Assembly: GCA_028715905.1 (NCBI GenBank)
Contig: JAQUQV010000002.1
Location: forward strand, 79,979-126,939
Origin: Kiritimatiellia bacterium
Lineage (GTDB): Bacteria; Verrucomicrobiota; Kiritimatiellia; JAAZAB01
Length of the DNA stretch: 46,961 bases
Reading direction: 5' to 3'
The translations under genes were made by a program, and so were the position numbers. Below the pieces are notes generated by a model. It worked only from the letters and a program-made list of their open reading frames with translations, ran no database searches and had not been told where the DNA came from. Positions 1 to 8,240 of the stretch are shown here, one piece after another. The first letter of the stretch is position 1, and every line of letters begins with the position of its first letter.

Positions 1-317
1 TCAATGTTGAGCGTCTGCATATCGGCAAAGAAAGCGTCCTTGTAAGGCTTGGTATAATCGGCCAGGGAAACGCCGGCGGCGCGCGCGCCGCGGATGGTTT
101 TGTCGTCCACGTCCGTCAGGTTCATCGCCTGGCGCACCTTGAACCCGCAAACCTTCAGATAGCGGCGTAAAATATCCTCAAAAACATAGGCCCGGAAATT
201 GCCGATGGTGGCATGGTTATAAACCGTCGGCCCGCAGGTGTACATTTTCACGTCCGGCGGGGCAAGGGGGATGAATTCCTCCGGGCGTCTCGTCAAGGTA
301 TTGAAGATTTTCAACAT
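1..317 (-). CDS. cysS: Cysteinyl-tRNA synthetase, N-terminal part (runs off window)
   Basis: Charges tRNA-Cys with cysteine in the cytoplasm (class I aminoacyl-tRNA synthetase). About 105 N-terminal residues are visible. The protein starts MLKIFNTLTRR and contains the family's CGPTVYNHATIGN segment, which holds the first zinc-ligand cysteine and a HIGH-type signature, followed by MNLTDVDDKTI, a very conserved CysRS block. The ATG at 315-317 gives the expected N-terminus. The gene lies 17 bp downstream of ispF on the same strand, so the two are probably co-transcribed. The ispF-cysS pairing is common in bacteria. The remaining three quarters of the protein are outside the window. Confidence 0.95.
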   Translation of the reverse strand, partial: MLKIFNTLTRRPEEFIPLAPPDVKMYTCGPTVYNHATIGNFRAYVFEDILRRYLKVCGFKVRQAMNLTDVDDKTIRGARAAGVSLADYTKPYKDAFFADMQTLNI

Positions 318-334
318 GTTGTGCCGCTTGAAAT

Positions 335-829
335 TCAACGCTTGGCGTTCGGGATTGCCTGGGCTACTCCCGCCACGGCAAAAGCGGCGATTCCCTCGCC
401 GCGGCCGAGCGCCCCGAGCCCTTCCAGGGTGGTTGCCTTGATGGAAACCCGCGCTTTATCCAGCAAGAGCGCCCGCGCCAGCTTGCCGCGCATTTTGTCG
501 CGGTAAGGAGCCAGGCGCGGTTTTTCTGCCAGCACGGAAACGTCAATGTTAACGACAGTCATCCTTTTATTTTTTAATTTTTTGCCGACTGCGGCAAGCA
601 TTTTCAGGCTGTCGGCGTCTTTCCAGCGTTTTTCATTATCTGGAAAGTGGGTTCCAATGTCGCCGTCCGCGGCCGCGCCGAGCAGGGCGTCCATGACCGC
701 ATGGCAAAGGACGTCCGCGTCCGAATGGCCGGCCAGGCCGGGCCCCGATTTTATACGGACGCCGCCCAGGACCAGTTTGCGGCCCGCGGCGAACCGGTGA
801 ATATCAAATCCTATGCCGGTGCGGATCAT
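335..829 (-). CDS. ispF: 2-C-methyl-D-erythritol 2,4-cyclodiphosphate synthase
   Basis: Fifth enzyme of the MEP isoprenoid pathway, forming MEcPP and CMP from CDP-ME 2-phosphate. The 164-residue length fits the family (about 155-165). Expected metal ligands are visible as D9, H11 (motif GFDIHRF) and H43 in the block HSDADVLCHAVMDALLGA. FPD follows at 62-64, and the CMP-binding signature TTLEGLGALGRGEGIA lies near 133-148. No strong Shine-Dalgarno sits before the ATG. A TTGACA box about 125 bp upstream could provide the promoter. It is followed by cysS. Other MEP genes (dxr, ispG) lie at the far end of the window. Confidence 0.96.
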   Translation of the reverse strand: MIRTGIGFDIHRFAAGRKLVLGGVRIKSGPGLAGHSDADVLCHAVMDALLGAAADGDIGTHFPDNEKRWKDADSLKMLAAVGKKLKNKRMTVVNIDVSVLAEKPRLAPYRDKMRGKLARALLLDKARVSIKATTLEGLGALGRGEGIAAFAVAGVAQAIPNAKR

Positions 830-929
830 GACGGCTTTTTACAGCGCGGGTTCAGGCTGCGCCTCCATTTTTTTCTTTGCGATTTTAATTTGCTCAAAAA
901 AACCGGCGGAAACTTGTTTTTAACTGCTA

Positions 930-959
930 AATAAAGTGATATTGCAGGAAATATGTCAA
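930..959 (-). promoter_or_regulatory. Candidate sigma-70 promoter of ispF-cysS
   Basis: On the minus strand TTGACA (954-959) is followed after 18 bp by TTTATT (930-935). Its position upstream of ispF in an otherwise empty 270 bp gap fits a promoter for ispF-cysS. Only the -35 box is a perfect match. Confidence 0.4.
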
Positions 960-1022
960 GAGGAAAACCCGGCCGCGCTTGTTCTGCACGATGTTCTGCG
1001 GATCCAGACTTCATTTAAGGAG

Positions 1023-1080
1023 TAACGGCGGAGATTGGAATTTGCCGCTTGCCCGGATTTTGGCCCGCAATCCGCCGTTA
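1023..1080 (-). terminator. Inverted repeat after the metallophosphoesterase gene
   Basis: TAACGGCGGA (1023-1032) and TCCGCCGTTA (1071-1080) are perfect complements separated by 38 bp, just beyond the stop codon of the upstream minus-strand gene. It could fold as a long-loop hairpin in the 3' UTR. No clear U-tract follows, so termination is only a guess. The rest of 830-1100 holds nothing I can name. Confidence 0.3.
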
Positions 1081-1102
1081 AATAATGGGGGACAGACATC
1101 GT

Positions 1103-2575
1103 TCAATTCCCGGTCTTGCGCTGCAACAGAATGTTTTTGACCAGGACGGCGCCCTTGAATTTTCCGCGCACGTGCAGGCGGATGGTATGCGTTCCCTTCG
1201 GAAGGTCAAAGGTCTGCCTGGCCGCCATCCACCCGCCGCGGCGCATCAGGGCCGGCTCCTTGACAACGTATTGTTCCATGCTGACATCTTTTTCCCCGGT
1301 TTTCTTTACCACCGAAACCGCCGTCCAGACGCTGCCTTTAAAATCATCGCTTTTGCGGAAAAACGCTTCCAGGACGAATTTCATGTCATCCGTGACCGTA
1401 ATAATTCCCGACGACAATCCGATGGTTGTTCCCGGGTTGGCCGAGGAGAGCCGGAATACCGGGGCGCCTTCCTCGCCGCGGCAGACTTCAATGCTTTGGC
1501 GGTATTTATCGCCCAGATGCAGTATCCAACCCGGCAGGACGCTGTTCGGCGGCAGCGGGGAAGGGGGTGTTGTTAAAAGATTCCGGGACGGAGCGCCATG
1601 GTAAACAACAATCGGGTCAGCCCGTCCGATATCCAACTCGCGGTTAACAATCCGGTGCCGGTAAATGGCGCCCGCAATGAACAGAACAAGCGCAGCCAAA
1701 ATTGACAACAGGGCCGCGAAACGCCAGCGCTGGATTTTTGTCTTCAATGTTTTGATGACCTGGACTTCAATCACGTCCTTTGCCGCCTGCGCCTTGGCGG
1801 CCGGCGGAATAAAATTCAGCCTGGCGCGCAGCGGCGTTGCCGCCAGGTTCGGGTCGCGTTCCAAAAATCCGCCCGGCTCGGCCGGCAGCCCCGCCTCATT
1901 CAGAGCCTGCCGGTAGGCATCCAGGTCAAAGGGAATCTTACGCCAGAATACGGCGCGCCGGCGGAGATCGTAAATGCAGTAGGATGAACGCGTATCGCTG
2001 TCGCGCGGATTGCCCACGGAGCCGGCGTTGACCAGATAACGTTTTCCCTGTTCCTGCTCAAAATCCTCGGGGGCGAGCCGGTAAGGTCTTCCGCTCGCAC
2101 CCGTCAGAAAAATACCGGGGCAATGAGTGTGCCCGTTGAAAAGCAGCGGTTCCGCGACGGTTTGCCATGAACGCAGGGCGTCTTCCGGCTCAATTACGTA
2201 ATTAAAGAATCCCGGCTCGGAAAATTCGCCGTGGACACAGCGGAAGTTTTCCCCGGCAAGCGCGAGTGGAATTGTTTTCAAAAAGTCCAGCGCTTCCCGG
2301 CTGACGCGGTCGCGCGTCCATGCCAACACCATGCGGGCCTGTTCGTTAAAGAGCGTGCTTTCCAGCTTGCCGCACAGCGCCGCGTCATGATTTCCCAGCA
2401 CGAAATAATCCACCGTCTCGTGAACCGATTCCAGCACCTCGCGCGGATTAGGGCCGTATCCGACCACGTCGCCAAGGCAGATGATGCGGTCAACTTTCAG
2501 GCTGCGAATATCCAGCAAGACCGTTTTCCAGGCCTGCCAATTCGCGTGAATATCAGAAACGATGGCGTAACGCAT
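1103..2575 (-). CDS. Membrane-anchored calcineurin-like metallophosphoesterase
   Basis: Likely a two-metal phosphoesterase. The 490-residue protein opens with SDIHAN (D8, H10), GDVVGYGPN (D36), GNHD (62-64), a histidine at 115 and GHTHCPG (H149, H151), which together make the complete set of metallophosphoesterase ligands. After this domain of about 240 residues comes a transmembrane segment near 286-306 (LLSILAALVLFIAGAIY) and then a C-terminal domain of about 180 residues that I do not recognise, rich in beta strands. By charge, the catalytic domain is probably cytoplasmic and the C-terminal domain outside. The ATG is preceded by a good GGGGGAG site. Substrate unknown; nucleotide or phosphoprotein hydrolysis are both possible. 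Confidence 0.85.
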   Translation of the reverse strand: MRYAIVSDIHANWQAWKTVLLDIRSLKVDRIICLGDVVGYGPNPREVLESVHETVDYFVLGNHDAALCGKLESTLFNEQARMVLAWTRDRVSREALDFLKTIPLALAGENFRCVHGEFSEPGFFNYVIEPEDALRSWQTVAEPLLFNGHTHCPGIFLTGASGRPYRLAPEDFEQEQGKRYLVNAGSVGNPRDSDTRSSYCIYDLRRRAVFWRKIPFDLDAYRQALNEAGLPAEPGGFLERDPNLAATPLRARLNFIPPAAKAQAAKDVIEVQVIKTLKTKIQRWRFAALLSILAALVLFIAGAIYRHRIVNRELDIGRADPIVVYHGAPSRNLLTTPPSPLPPNSVLPGWILHLGDKYRQSIEVCRGEEGAPVFRLSSANPGTTIGLSSGIITVTDDMKFVLEAFFRKSDDFKGSVWTAVSVVKKTGEKDVSMEQYVVKEPALMRRGGWMAARQTFDLPKGTHTIRLHVRGKFKGAVLVKNILLQRKTGN

Positions 2576-2683
2576 GATCTCCCCCGGGCTTTGTCAATCA
2601 ATTCCGTTTACCCGCGGCGCTGCGGACAACAGGTTTTTGCGCGTTGCGTCAGCCCTGCGAAAGCAGGTTCAGTTAAAGTCAAA

Positions 2684-2767
2684 TGCCTGGGATGGGAGTC
2701 GAACCCATACGGCCTTTAGGGCCATCGGATTTTAAGTCCGATGCGTCTGCCATTCCGCCACCCAGGC
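2684..2767 (-). tRNA. tRNA-Leu (anticodon UAA)
   Basis: On the minus strand an 84-nt tRNA runs from GCCTGGG (2767-2761) to CCCAGGC plus discriminator A. The D-arm, the anticodon loop CTTAAAA with anticodon TAA, a class II variable arm and a TTCGACTCC T-loop are all visible. The 3' CCA is not encoded. The anticodon arm is the integration point of the element to the right. The 5' half of the gene (2726-2767) is duplicated at 21272-21313, so the working gene is a hybrid of the host 3' half and an element-borne 5' half, and its promoter now lies in element DNA. Confidence 0.95.
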
Positions 2768-3061
2768 TTCTGGTATTGAAAAAATTGATTTTATTGACCA
2801 ATAATACCATCAGAAGCAAATTGAACCGCACAAAACGAAAAGCAAGGGGAATATGACAAAAAAAAGACGCACCGGCAATCTTTATCAGCGCGGAAAAACA
2901 TGGTGGCTGAAATATATGGTTGAAGGCCGGCTGATCCGGCAGAGCCTTGAAACAACCAGCCGCGAAGAAGCGGAAGAAAAACAAAAAGAAATTATGCGTC
3001 CGTTCATGGCCGCCGCCCGTGTTGACGCTCACGCCATAATGGAGAAGCGTCTCCGGGATGC
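2726..3061. repeat. 336-bp direct repeat, copy 1: att region plus integrase start
   Basis: This stretch recurs at 21272-21607 in the same orientation with only two substitutions that I can find (at 3047 and 3057). It covers the tRNA-Leu 5' half from the anticodon arm, the 85 bp between tRNA and integrase, and the first 70 integrase codons. The left boundary is abrupt (T at 2725 versus G at 21271) and falls in the anticodon stem-loop, so the recombination core is probably CGGATTTTAAGTCCG. Confidence 0.92.
2768..2852. promoter_or_regulatory. tRNA/integrase divergent control region with imperfect palindrome
   Basis: These 85 bp lie between the divergent tRNA-Leu and integrase genes, so they should carry both promoters. 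The halves TTCTGGTATT and AATACCATCAGAA form an imperfect inverted repeat around an A+T-rich centre. This could be an integrase-binding arm site or an operator. I could not fix -10/-35 boxes with confidence. Confidence 0.4.
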
Positions 3062-4193
3062 TGTCATAGAGCGCGACCTGGCAGAGGAAACCGCCCACCC
3101 GCCGCTTTCCGTGGTTGATGCTTGGGATGCTTTTATAAAATCACCCAAGAGGCCGGACAGCGGACCGGCAACGTTGGGGGCTTATGCCTTGCAATGGGGA
3201 AGTTTTGTCCGATGGCTGACAAAAGAACATCCGGACATGAAACAGTTGCGCGAAGTCACAAAAGAAACCGCCGAAGAATATTCCACGCACCTGACCAGCC
3301 GGGGCATAACGCCGAATACTTTTAATAAACACGTCCGCGTTTGTGATCTGGTTTTCCGTATTCTAAAAGACAAGGCGAAAATTATAGAAAATCCGTTTCC
3401 CGGTATTACGCGCAAACATCTAACGACGCAATCCCATAGAGAGCTTTCCACGGAAGAATTGATCAGGGTTTGCCGATCAGCGACAGGGGAACTTCGTTCA
3501 ATGCTGGCAATGGGGCTATACCTGGGCGCGCGTTTGGGCGATGCGGTAATGATGGACTGGGGATGCGTTGACCTGATTAAACGCCTGATTCGCTACACGC
3601 CACACAAGACCGCCCGGCGATCTGGCAGAATTTTGACTGTGCCGCTACATCCGGTTTTACTGAACATTTTTAATGAGATTCCACCGGTCAATCGCAAAGG
3701 CTACATACATCCGAACATGGCCGATCTATACAGACGCCGGGGCGCGTGTGCTGTAACCAATATAATTCAGGCGCATTTCAAAAAATGCGGGATTACAACC
3801 AATCGCAAAGGAAACGGTGTTCGCAAAGTGGCAAGCGCAAGTTTTCATTCGCTAAGACATTCCGCTGTTTCTCTGCTACGCGAAGCCGGAGCGCCGTTAT
3901 CCGTTACAATGGCAATTGTCGGACATTCCACGCTGGCAATCCATGACACCTATTCCCATGCCGGAGAAGCCGCGCTTAAACAGGCTGTAGCCGCGCTTCC
4001 GTCTGTCATGGGGGAACTGATTCCCAAAACCTTGCCAGCCCTGCCGGCGGCAACAGAGCAAATGATTAAAGCCGATAAAGTTCAGGTATTGGCAGAGCGA
4101 TTGAATAGTAAAACATGGCGAATTGTCCGGGATGAATTACTAACCTTGACAACACCAAAATCACTTGCAATAACGTTTAAAACGAAAGGATAA
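2853..4193 (+). CDS. Tyrosine-type site-specific integrase
   Basis: Integrates and excises the element at tRNA-Leu. The 446 residues have an N-terminal AP2-like arm-binding part (RTGNLYQRGKTWWLKY), a core-binding SAM-like region at about 85-185 and a catalytic domain. Visible catalytic residues are R227 (LGARLGD), K252, H332-x2-R335 (FHSLRHSA), H358 (VGHST) and the tyrosine Y367 (DTYSH), so the set is complete. The start ATG is preceded by AAGGGGAA. The gene lies immediately beside its presumed attachment site. About 70 residues beyond the catalytic domain are not typical. A truncated copy of its first 70 codons sits at 21399. Confidence 0.95.
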   Translation: MTKKRRTGNLYQRGKTWWLKYMVEGRLIRQSLETTSREEAEEKQKEIMRPFMAAARVDAHAIMEKRLRDAVIERDLAEETAHPPLSVVDAWDAFIKSPKRPDSGPATLGAYALQWGSFVRWLTKEHPDMKQLREVTKETAEEYSTHLTSRGITPNTFNKHVRVCDLVFRILKDKAKIIENPFPGITRKHLTTQSHRELSTEELIRVCRSATGELRSMLAMGLYLGARLGDAVMMDWGCVDLIKRLIRYTPHKTARRSGRILTVPLHPVLLNIFNEIPPVNRKGYIHPNMADLYRRRGACAVTNIIQAHFKKCGITTNRKGNGVRKVASASFHSLRHSAVSLLREAGAPLSVTMAIVGHSTLAIHDTYSHAGEAALKQAVAALPSVMGELIPKTLPALPAATEQMIKADKVQVLAERLNSKTWRIVRDELLTLTTPKSLAITFKTKG

Positions 4194-4197
4194 AAAT

Positions 4198-4716
4198 ATG
4201 CTAAATAAAGATATTATTCCGTCCAGTAATATTGAAAAGAAAATCATGCTTGTTCACGGCCAGAAGGTCATGCTTGATAGCGACCTTGCCGTGCTGTATG
4301 GCGTAACAACGTTCAATCTCAACAAGGCGGTGAAACGCAACCTTAACCGCTTCCCTGATGACTTCATGTTTCAGCTTACACGGCAAGAGGTTGCAAACTT
4401 GATATTCCAAAATGGAATATCAAAAGAAGGCCGGGGCGGCAGACGGAAACCGGCTTATGCCTTCACCGAACAGGGCGTTGCCATGCTGTCAAGCGTGTTA
4501 CGGAGTCCGCGCGCAGTCCGCGTCAATATTGAAATCATGCGCGCCTTTGTCCGTATCCGTCAATGGCTGGCTTCCAACACTGAACTGGCGCGCAAGCTGG
4601 CCGAGCTTGAGAAGAAATATGACGCGCAATTTAAGGTTGTGTTTGACGCAATCCGGGAACTCATGCGTCCGCCGGAACCGCCACGGAAGCAAATCGGTTT
4701 TCACACGAAAGATTGA
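4198..4716 (+). CDS. ORF6N-domain (KilA-N-like) DNA-binding protein
   Basis: Phage-type ORF6N domain protein of 172 residues. The N-terminal 95 residues carry the family pattern: KIMLVHGQKVMLDSDLAVLYG, then LNKAVKRNLNRFPDDFMFQL, RKPAYAFTEQGVAMLSSVL and RSPRAVRVNIEIMRAFVR. The C-terminus is a short charged coiled coil. Such proteins are common in temperate phages and integrated elements, often as putative antirepressors, but their role is poorly defined. It starts 5 bp after the integrase stop, so it is translated from the integrase transcript. It converges with the phage assembly gene beyond it. Confidence 0.88.
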   Translation: MLNKDIIPSSNIEKKIMLVHGQKVMLDSDLAVLYGVTTFNLNKAVKRNLNRFPDDFMFQLTRQEVANLIFQNGISKEGRGGRRKPAYAFTEQGVAMLSSVLRSPRAVRVNIEIMRAFVRIRQWLASNTELARKLAELEKKYDAQFKVVFDAIRELMRPPEPPRKQIGFHTKD

Positions 4717-4779
4717 AATGAACATTATCCTCAGCAGTACGGGGCACCCGGAACTTATAATTATTAGGAACGGAAACCT

Positions 4780-5979
4780 TTACGGCATAAGCATTTTATT
4801 TGCGACGGCTTGAGAAAGACCGACTTTTTCTTCTGAACCAAGAACAGGTTTTTCAATGTTTTGGCTTTGCGCCAAAGTCGCCCGTTCTTTTGCCGCTTGG
4901 TCTTCCGCAATCCTGTCCCGGATTCTCTGCATGGCGGCCATGTCGGCAAGAACCATATGCGGCTTTTTATCAAACCCGGAAATCAAAACCTTATCGTCAT
5001 AACAAAAGAGGACCTTGCCAAGCCGACAATATTGCCCCTGAACATAGCGGTCATTTTCAGTTGTCACCACCCGGCCCCGTTCATCTTCTACGACTCCAAG
5101 AAACGCTTCATGCAGGACAACATCCACAGGCGGCTTGACATAATAAGCGCCTGGCGCGACCGCAGAACCAGCCACAGGCCGAGCTGGACCGGCAGAGGGC
5201 ATAACCACAGACGGGACCGGCTTGTCTTTTATAAATCCAAACCTGGAGCCAAGCCGGGACCAGGCCAGCCAGCCAAGCCCGATAATCAAAAGAATAAAGA
5301 AAATCAATCTCATAATACGCCGTCCCTTCCGTTTAATCTTGCCGTCAAACTTCGCACCATGCCCCTTGAGCCGGGTAAAAGTCCGAAGCAAAGTGTATGT
5401 ATTATAAAGCGCATAAATGCCAACGTCCTTGAATTCAAACCTCTTGTCCAAAATTGTCTTGCCGTCATAATCATATTGAACCATAAGAAACTGATTGAGC
5501 GGCCAGCCAATCCCCAGCGCGGAAATCTTGAGTTTTTTGAGGTCCCGGAAACGCCAGATATATTGAACCAGCCGCATAATCTGCTTGTCCAAGTTAAGCG
5601 CAGATTGAGAAATGAAAATAATATCCGTGAAACACTTCCGGGATTGAGAAAGGAAAATAAGCATTTCGCGCAGGACGTTCGCCCAATCCCGGGCGTTAAG
5701 CCAGATATGAGCTTCGTCAATGACAACCAGCGACGGAGTCCCGTCAATACCTGGGGGAGTATGCTTGTAAAATTGATTGATCTGTTCATCTTCCAGATAG
5801 ATAAACTGGCCTTTTTGATATTCCCAATCATGCCGACTCCGCAAAAACGCCTTAACCGGCTCCATGTTCAACATGATATTTGAACATACACAACCACCGG
5901 CGGCGATATATTCACACATACGCCGGACAGCATGATAAGTTTTTCCGCCACCTAAACGGCCTTCATAAACTTCTATCAC
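4780..5979 (-). CDS. Zot-domain phage assembly ATPase (inovirus pI-like)
   Basis: Inner-membrane ATPase that drives extrusion of filamentous phage (Zot/pI family); this is the main inovirus hallmark. The 399 residues begin with a Walker A motif GRLGGGKT (7-14) and a Walker B VVIDEAHIW (85-93). A transmembrane segment lies near 220-240 (LIFFILLIIGLGWLAW) after a basic stretch, followed by a proline-rich periplasmic part. This is the usual Zot layout. The start is GTG at 5979 with GGTAGGAA before it. It is the last gene of the minus-strand structural block, as is typical of inoviruses. No pIV-type secretin gene is visible, so the phage may use a host secretin. Confidence 0.92.
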   Translation of the reverse strand: MIEVYEGRLGGGKTYHAVRRMCEYIAAGGCVCSNIMLNMEPVKAFLRSRHDWEYQKGQFIYLEDEQINQFYKHTPPGIDGTPSLVVIDEAHIWLNARDWANVLREMLIFLSQSRKCFTDIIFISQSALNLDKQIMRLVQYIWRFRDLKKLKISALGIGWPLNQFLMVQYDYDGKTILDKRFEFKDVGIYALYNTYTLLRTFTRLKGHGAKFDGKIKRKGRRIMRLIFFILLIIGLGWLAWSRLGSRFGFIKDKPVPSVVMPSAGPARPVAGSAVAPGAYYVKPPVDVVLHEAFLGVVEDERGRVVTTENDRYVQGQYCRLGKVLFCYDDKVLISGFDKKPHMVLADMAAMQRIRDRIAEDQAAKERATLAQSQNIEKPVLGSEEKVGLSQAVANKMLMP

Positions 5980-6081
5980 TTCCTACCCCCGCCGGAAAAA
6001 AAACACCCCTTAAAACACTCCACGTCAGGCGATCCGGAGTCAGTCCTTATCCCAGCACCCCCTCTTTTTGGACGATACGCC

Positions 6082-6465
6082 TTACCCCGAAACGGTAGGA
6101 ATCCATGACTTGACAAGGCCATATACCGCGCAAGCGATACCGAGCGAAACAAGCGCAATCATCATCAGGAAAGTTTCAGTCAGAGGAAAAAACGTGTTTG
6201 TAATCTCCAGGATGGACAAGACATTGACCGTGTCAGATAAGCCTCCGGTCACAGAGTCAGGAATTCTAAGCTTGTCAATCCATTGCGCAATATAGCCGAG
6301 CAAATGAGAAGCAAACCGGATCGCGCTGGTCAGTGACATCATAAACGCAAGAATAATCGCAAAGCCGGAGGAAATCAGATAAGACAGAAAGCCCCCGGAT
6401 ATTTGAAGAAAGCGAATGATCGCGTCAAGCCACTTGCCGGCAAATAAAAATAATAATCTCAACAT
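6082..6465 (-). CDS. Small polytopic membrane protein, pVI-like minor coat protein
   Basis: This 127-residue protein has about three hydrophobic segments (near 1-30, 35-60 and 95-120) and little else. It lies between the pIII-like adsorption gene and the Zot ATPase gene, the position held by pVI/DUF2523-type minor coat proteins in inoviruses. It starts 3 bp after the adsorption-gene stop. Assignment is by position and topology; sequence similarity to pVI is not evident by eye. Confidence 0.7.
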   Translation of the reverse strand: MLRLLFLFAGKWLDAIIRFLQISGGFLSYLISSGFAIILAFMMSLTSAIRFASHLLGYIAQWIDKLRIPDSVTGGLSDTVNVLSILEITNTFFPLTETFLMMIALVSLGIACAVYGLVKSWIPTVSG

Positions 6466-6468
6466 ATT

Positions 6469-7998
6469 TTATACCCTCCCGAATGTTCTTTTAATCATGA
6501 CGAAAGCAATCCAAAACGAAAGCAGAGCCATGATCCATTTCATGAACGTGCGGAAAACGCCGATTATCGGCCAGTCAGAGGTCCGTATTTCTACAACCTG
6601 GTCAAGATAGGGAAACGTAAAGCTAAACGATTCTTTAATGCCGACACTCGGCAAGGGCAAAGAAACCACGTCAAGAATTCCCTTTGCCTTGACAAAAAAG
6701 GCGTCAGCGTCAGCCTGAATTTTATCGGATTCAGCAAAATATTTTTCCGTATAATCACTGGCCGCGCGGAGCAGGTCATTTGAATACGTTAAGCCGTATT
6801 GCGCTGGGTCAGAAGGAATATAAGAATTTGCTTCATCACTTAACGCAGAACGAAGCATGTCATACCATTGCGCCAGCGTATAACCGCCGCCAGCCCCGTT
6901 TGTATTGCCGGGATCCGGCGGCACATAGTTTGTCGGATTATTCGGGTCCGGTGTAGGGTCATCCGGCCCGGGCGGATTATAAGGCGAATTGGTATTGTAA
7001 GGCCAGTTAGGCGGCGGATATTGCGGCCACTCCGTCAAAGGCGGCGGCGGATAATAATTCGGCGGCCAGGGCGAATAATAAGGCGGCCAGGGGCCAGGCG
7101 GTGTTTCCGGGTCATAAGCATCATCTCCGGGATAAGGGATATAAGGGTCAGGCGGAGAGTTTGTCGGAGCAGGCGGCACATAAGGCGAATTAGTGTTGTA
7201 ATCAGTAAAATCTAACTTCGTCACATAATGAAAATCATTCGGATTAGAAAGAGACGTCATCGCCATCGGCAACTGCTCCGGCAATTGACCAGGAACATAA
7301 ATAATCCACTCATAAAAAACATTATATGCTTGTTCTACTGTTCCTAATTTGTAATGGACACTGTCCAGATACGCGCCTGAAGTCGTATGAGTAAAAACAC
7401 CTTTGGATGACCAGGGTCCCGGATAAGTATTGTCTATCGCAGACGCTACAAATAATTCAGCTTGAAAGCCCTTATTTGTTTGTCCATCCAAAAAAACCAC
7501 ACCTTCCAAGTCAAAATAGCAATAATAATCCGGTGGCGGCGGCGGGCCATTCGTAGAATAAACGCAATAAATCCATCCGACATCAGTGTAAAAATGCCAA
7601 TTCGCCCACTGATAATCCACAATAGGATAAGAATTATTCAAAACAGGAACATCACACTGAAAATAATAATTTGATCCATTCACCAGATTCCCGGGAGGCT
7701 GCATAGAATTTGCATCCCCCGGAGGCGGGATATAATGAAAATCCCAGATTGAACCACCTTCAAAATTCTTAAACGTCCTGGACCAAAACGGGCCAATAGA
7801 TGGTTTTGTCACCCCAACCGGCCAGTTTGACCAAACAACATTATAATATTGATCAACTTGAATGACGGCCCCTAAACCGTTTCCCTGACCCTGGCTGAAC
7901 GGATTCCGGCTCCAGGGACGTTCCTCAGCCACCACAGGACGAACAAGTCCAGCCATTATGACCGAGCAAAGAAGCAAACCGCACAGATAAGCGCGCAT
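6469..7998 (-). CDS. pIII-like phage adsorption/minor coat protein
   Basis: Probable tip protein that binds the host receptor. From ATG 7998 (preceded by GGGGGA) it has 509 residues: a signal peptide (LCGLLLCSVIMAGLVRPVVA), an N-terminal domain of about 250 residues rich in Tyr, Trp and Asn, a low-complexity linker rich in Pro, Tyr, Asn and Gly (about 285-385, many PPP, NSP and PYP units), a C-terminal domain and a final membrane anchor (MALLSFWIAFVMIKR). Receptor-binding domain, flexible linker and C-terminal anchor is the pIII plan. A second ATG at 8016 is possible but has a poorer ribosome site. The N-terminal domain is not one I recognise. Confidence 0.85.
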   Translation of the reverse strand: MRAYLCGLLLCSVIMAGLVRPVVAEERPWSRNPFSQGQGNGLGAVIQVDQYYNVVWSNWPVGVTKPSIGPFWSRTFKNFEGGSIWDFHYIPPPGDANSMQPPGNLVNGSNYYFQCDVPVLNNSYPIVDYQWANWHFYTDVGWIYCVYSTNGPPPPPDYYCYFDLEGVVFLDGQTNKGFQAELFVASAIDNTYPGPWSSKGVFTHTTSGAYLDSVHYKLGTVEQAYNVFYEWIIYVPGQLPEQLPMAMTSLSNPNDFHYVTKLDFTDYNTNSPYVPPAPTNSPPDPYIPYPGDDAYDPETPPGPWPPYYSPWPPNYYPPPPLTEWPQYPPPNWPYNTNSPYNPPGPDDPTPDPNNPTNYVPPDPGNTNGAGGGYTLAQWYDMLRSALSDEANSYIPSDPAQYGLTYSNDLLRAASDYTEKYFAESDKIQADADAFFVKAKGILDVVSLPLPSVGIKESFSFTFPYLDQVVEIRTSDWPIIGVFRTFMKWIMALLSFWIAFVMIKRTFGRV

Positions 7999-8240
7999 AT
8001 TGTCCCCCAAATCCATAAATTAACTTTCAACAAAAACATTAAGGCTTGATTCAAAGCCAGAGACGACCCCTGAAAGACCAGGTTTGTCAGACCTGCAACC
8101 TGAACCGAAAGATCTGAAACCTGGGAAGAAAGATTGGTAACAGCGGAATAAACCTGCTCGTCAAAAACCATCAAGGACGAACCAAAAACATCAGCCGCCA
8201 GAAACACGCTTAAAAGCGCGAATAATAACCTTAACCCCAT
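7956..8240 (-). CDS. Small exported coiled-coil membrane protein of the phage
   Basis: From ATG 8240 (GGGGAGGG site just upstream) this is a 94-residue protein: signal peptide (LRLLFALLSVFLAADVFG), a heptad-like stretch NLSSQVSDLSVQVAGLTNL, and a C-terminal hydrophobic segment rich in Trp and Cys. Its end overlaps the start of the pIII-like gene, and its start overlaps the end of a small coat-like gene by 50 bp. A virion or assembly role is likely from position. No family recognised. Confidence 0.7.
   Translation of the reverse strand: MGLRLLFALLSVFLAADVFGSSLMVFDEQVYSAVTNLSSQVSDLSVQVAGLTNLVFQGSSLALNQALMFLLKVNLWIWGTICALICAVCFFARS

Noticed and set aside
213-934. Overlapping plus-strand frames across cysS and ispF
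   Set aside because: They run opposite to two well-supported genes, have no known motifs or ribosome sites, and are explained by codon bias of the real genes.
826-1014. 62-codon minus-strand frame upstream of ispF
   Set aside because: Basic, no motif, and it covers the candidate ispF promoter; the gap is better read as intergenic.
6868-7674. Arg/Ile-rich plus-strand frames across the pIII-like gene
   Set aside because: Composition (many R and I) is that of the antisense of a Pro/Asn/Tyr-rich linker, not of a real protein.
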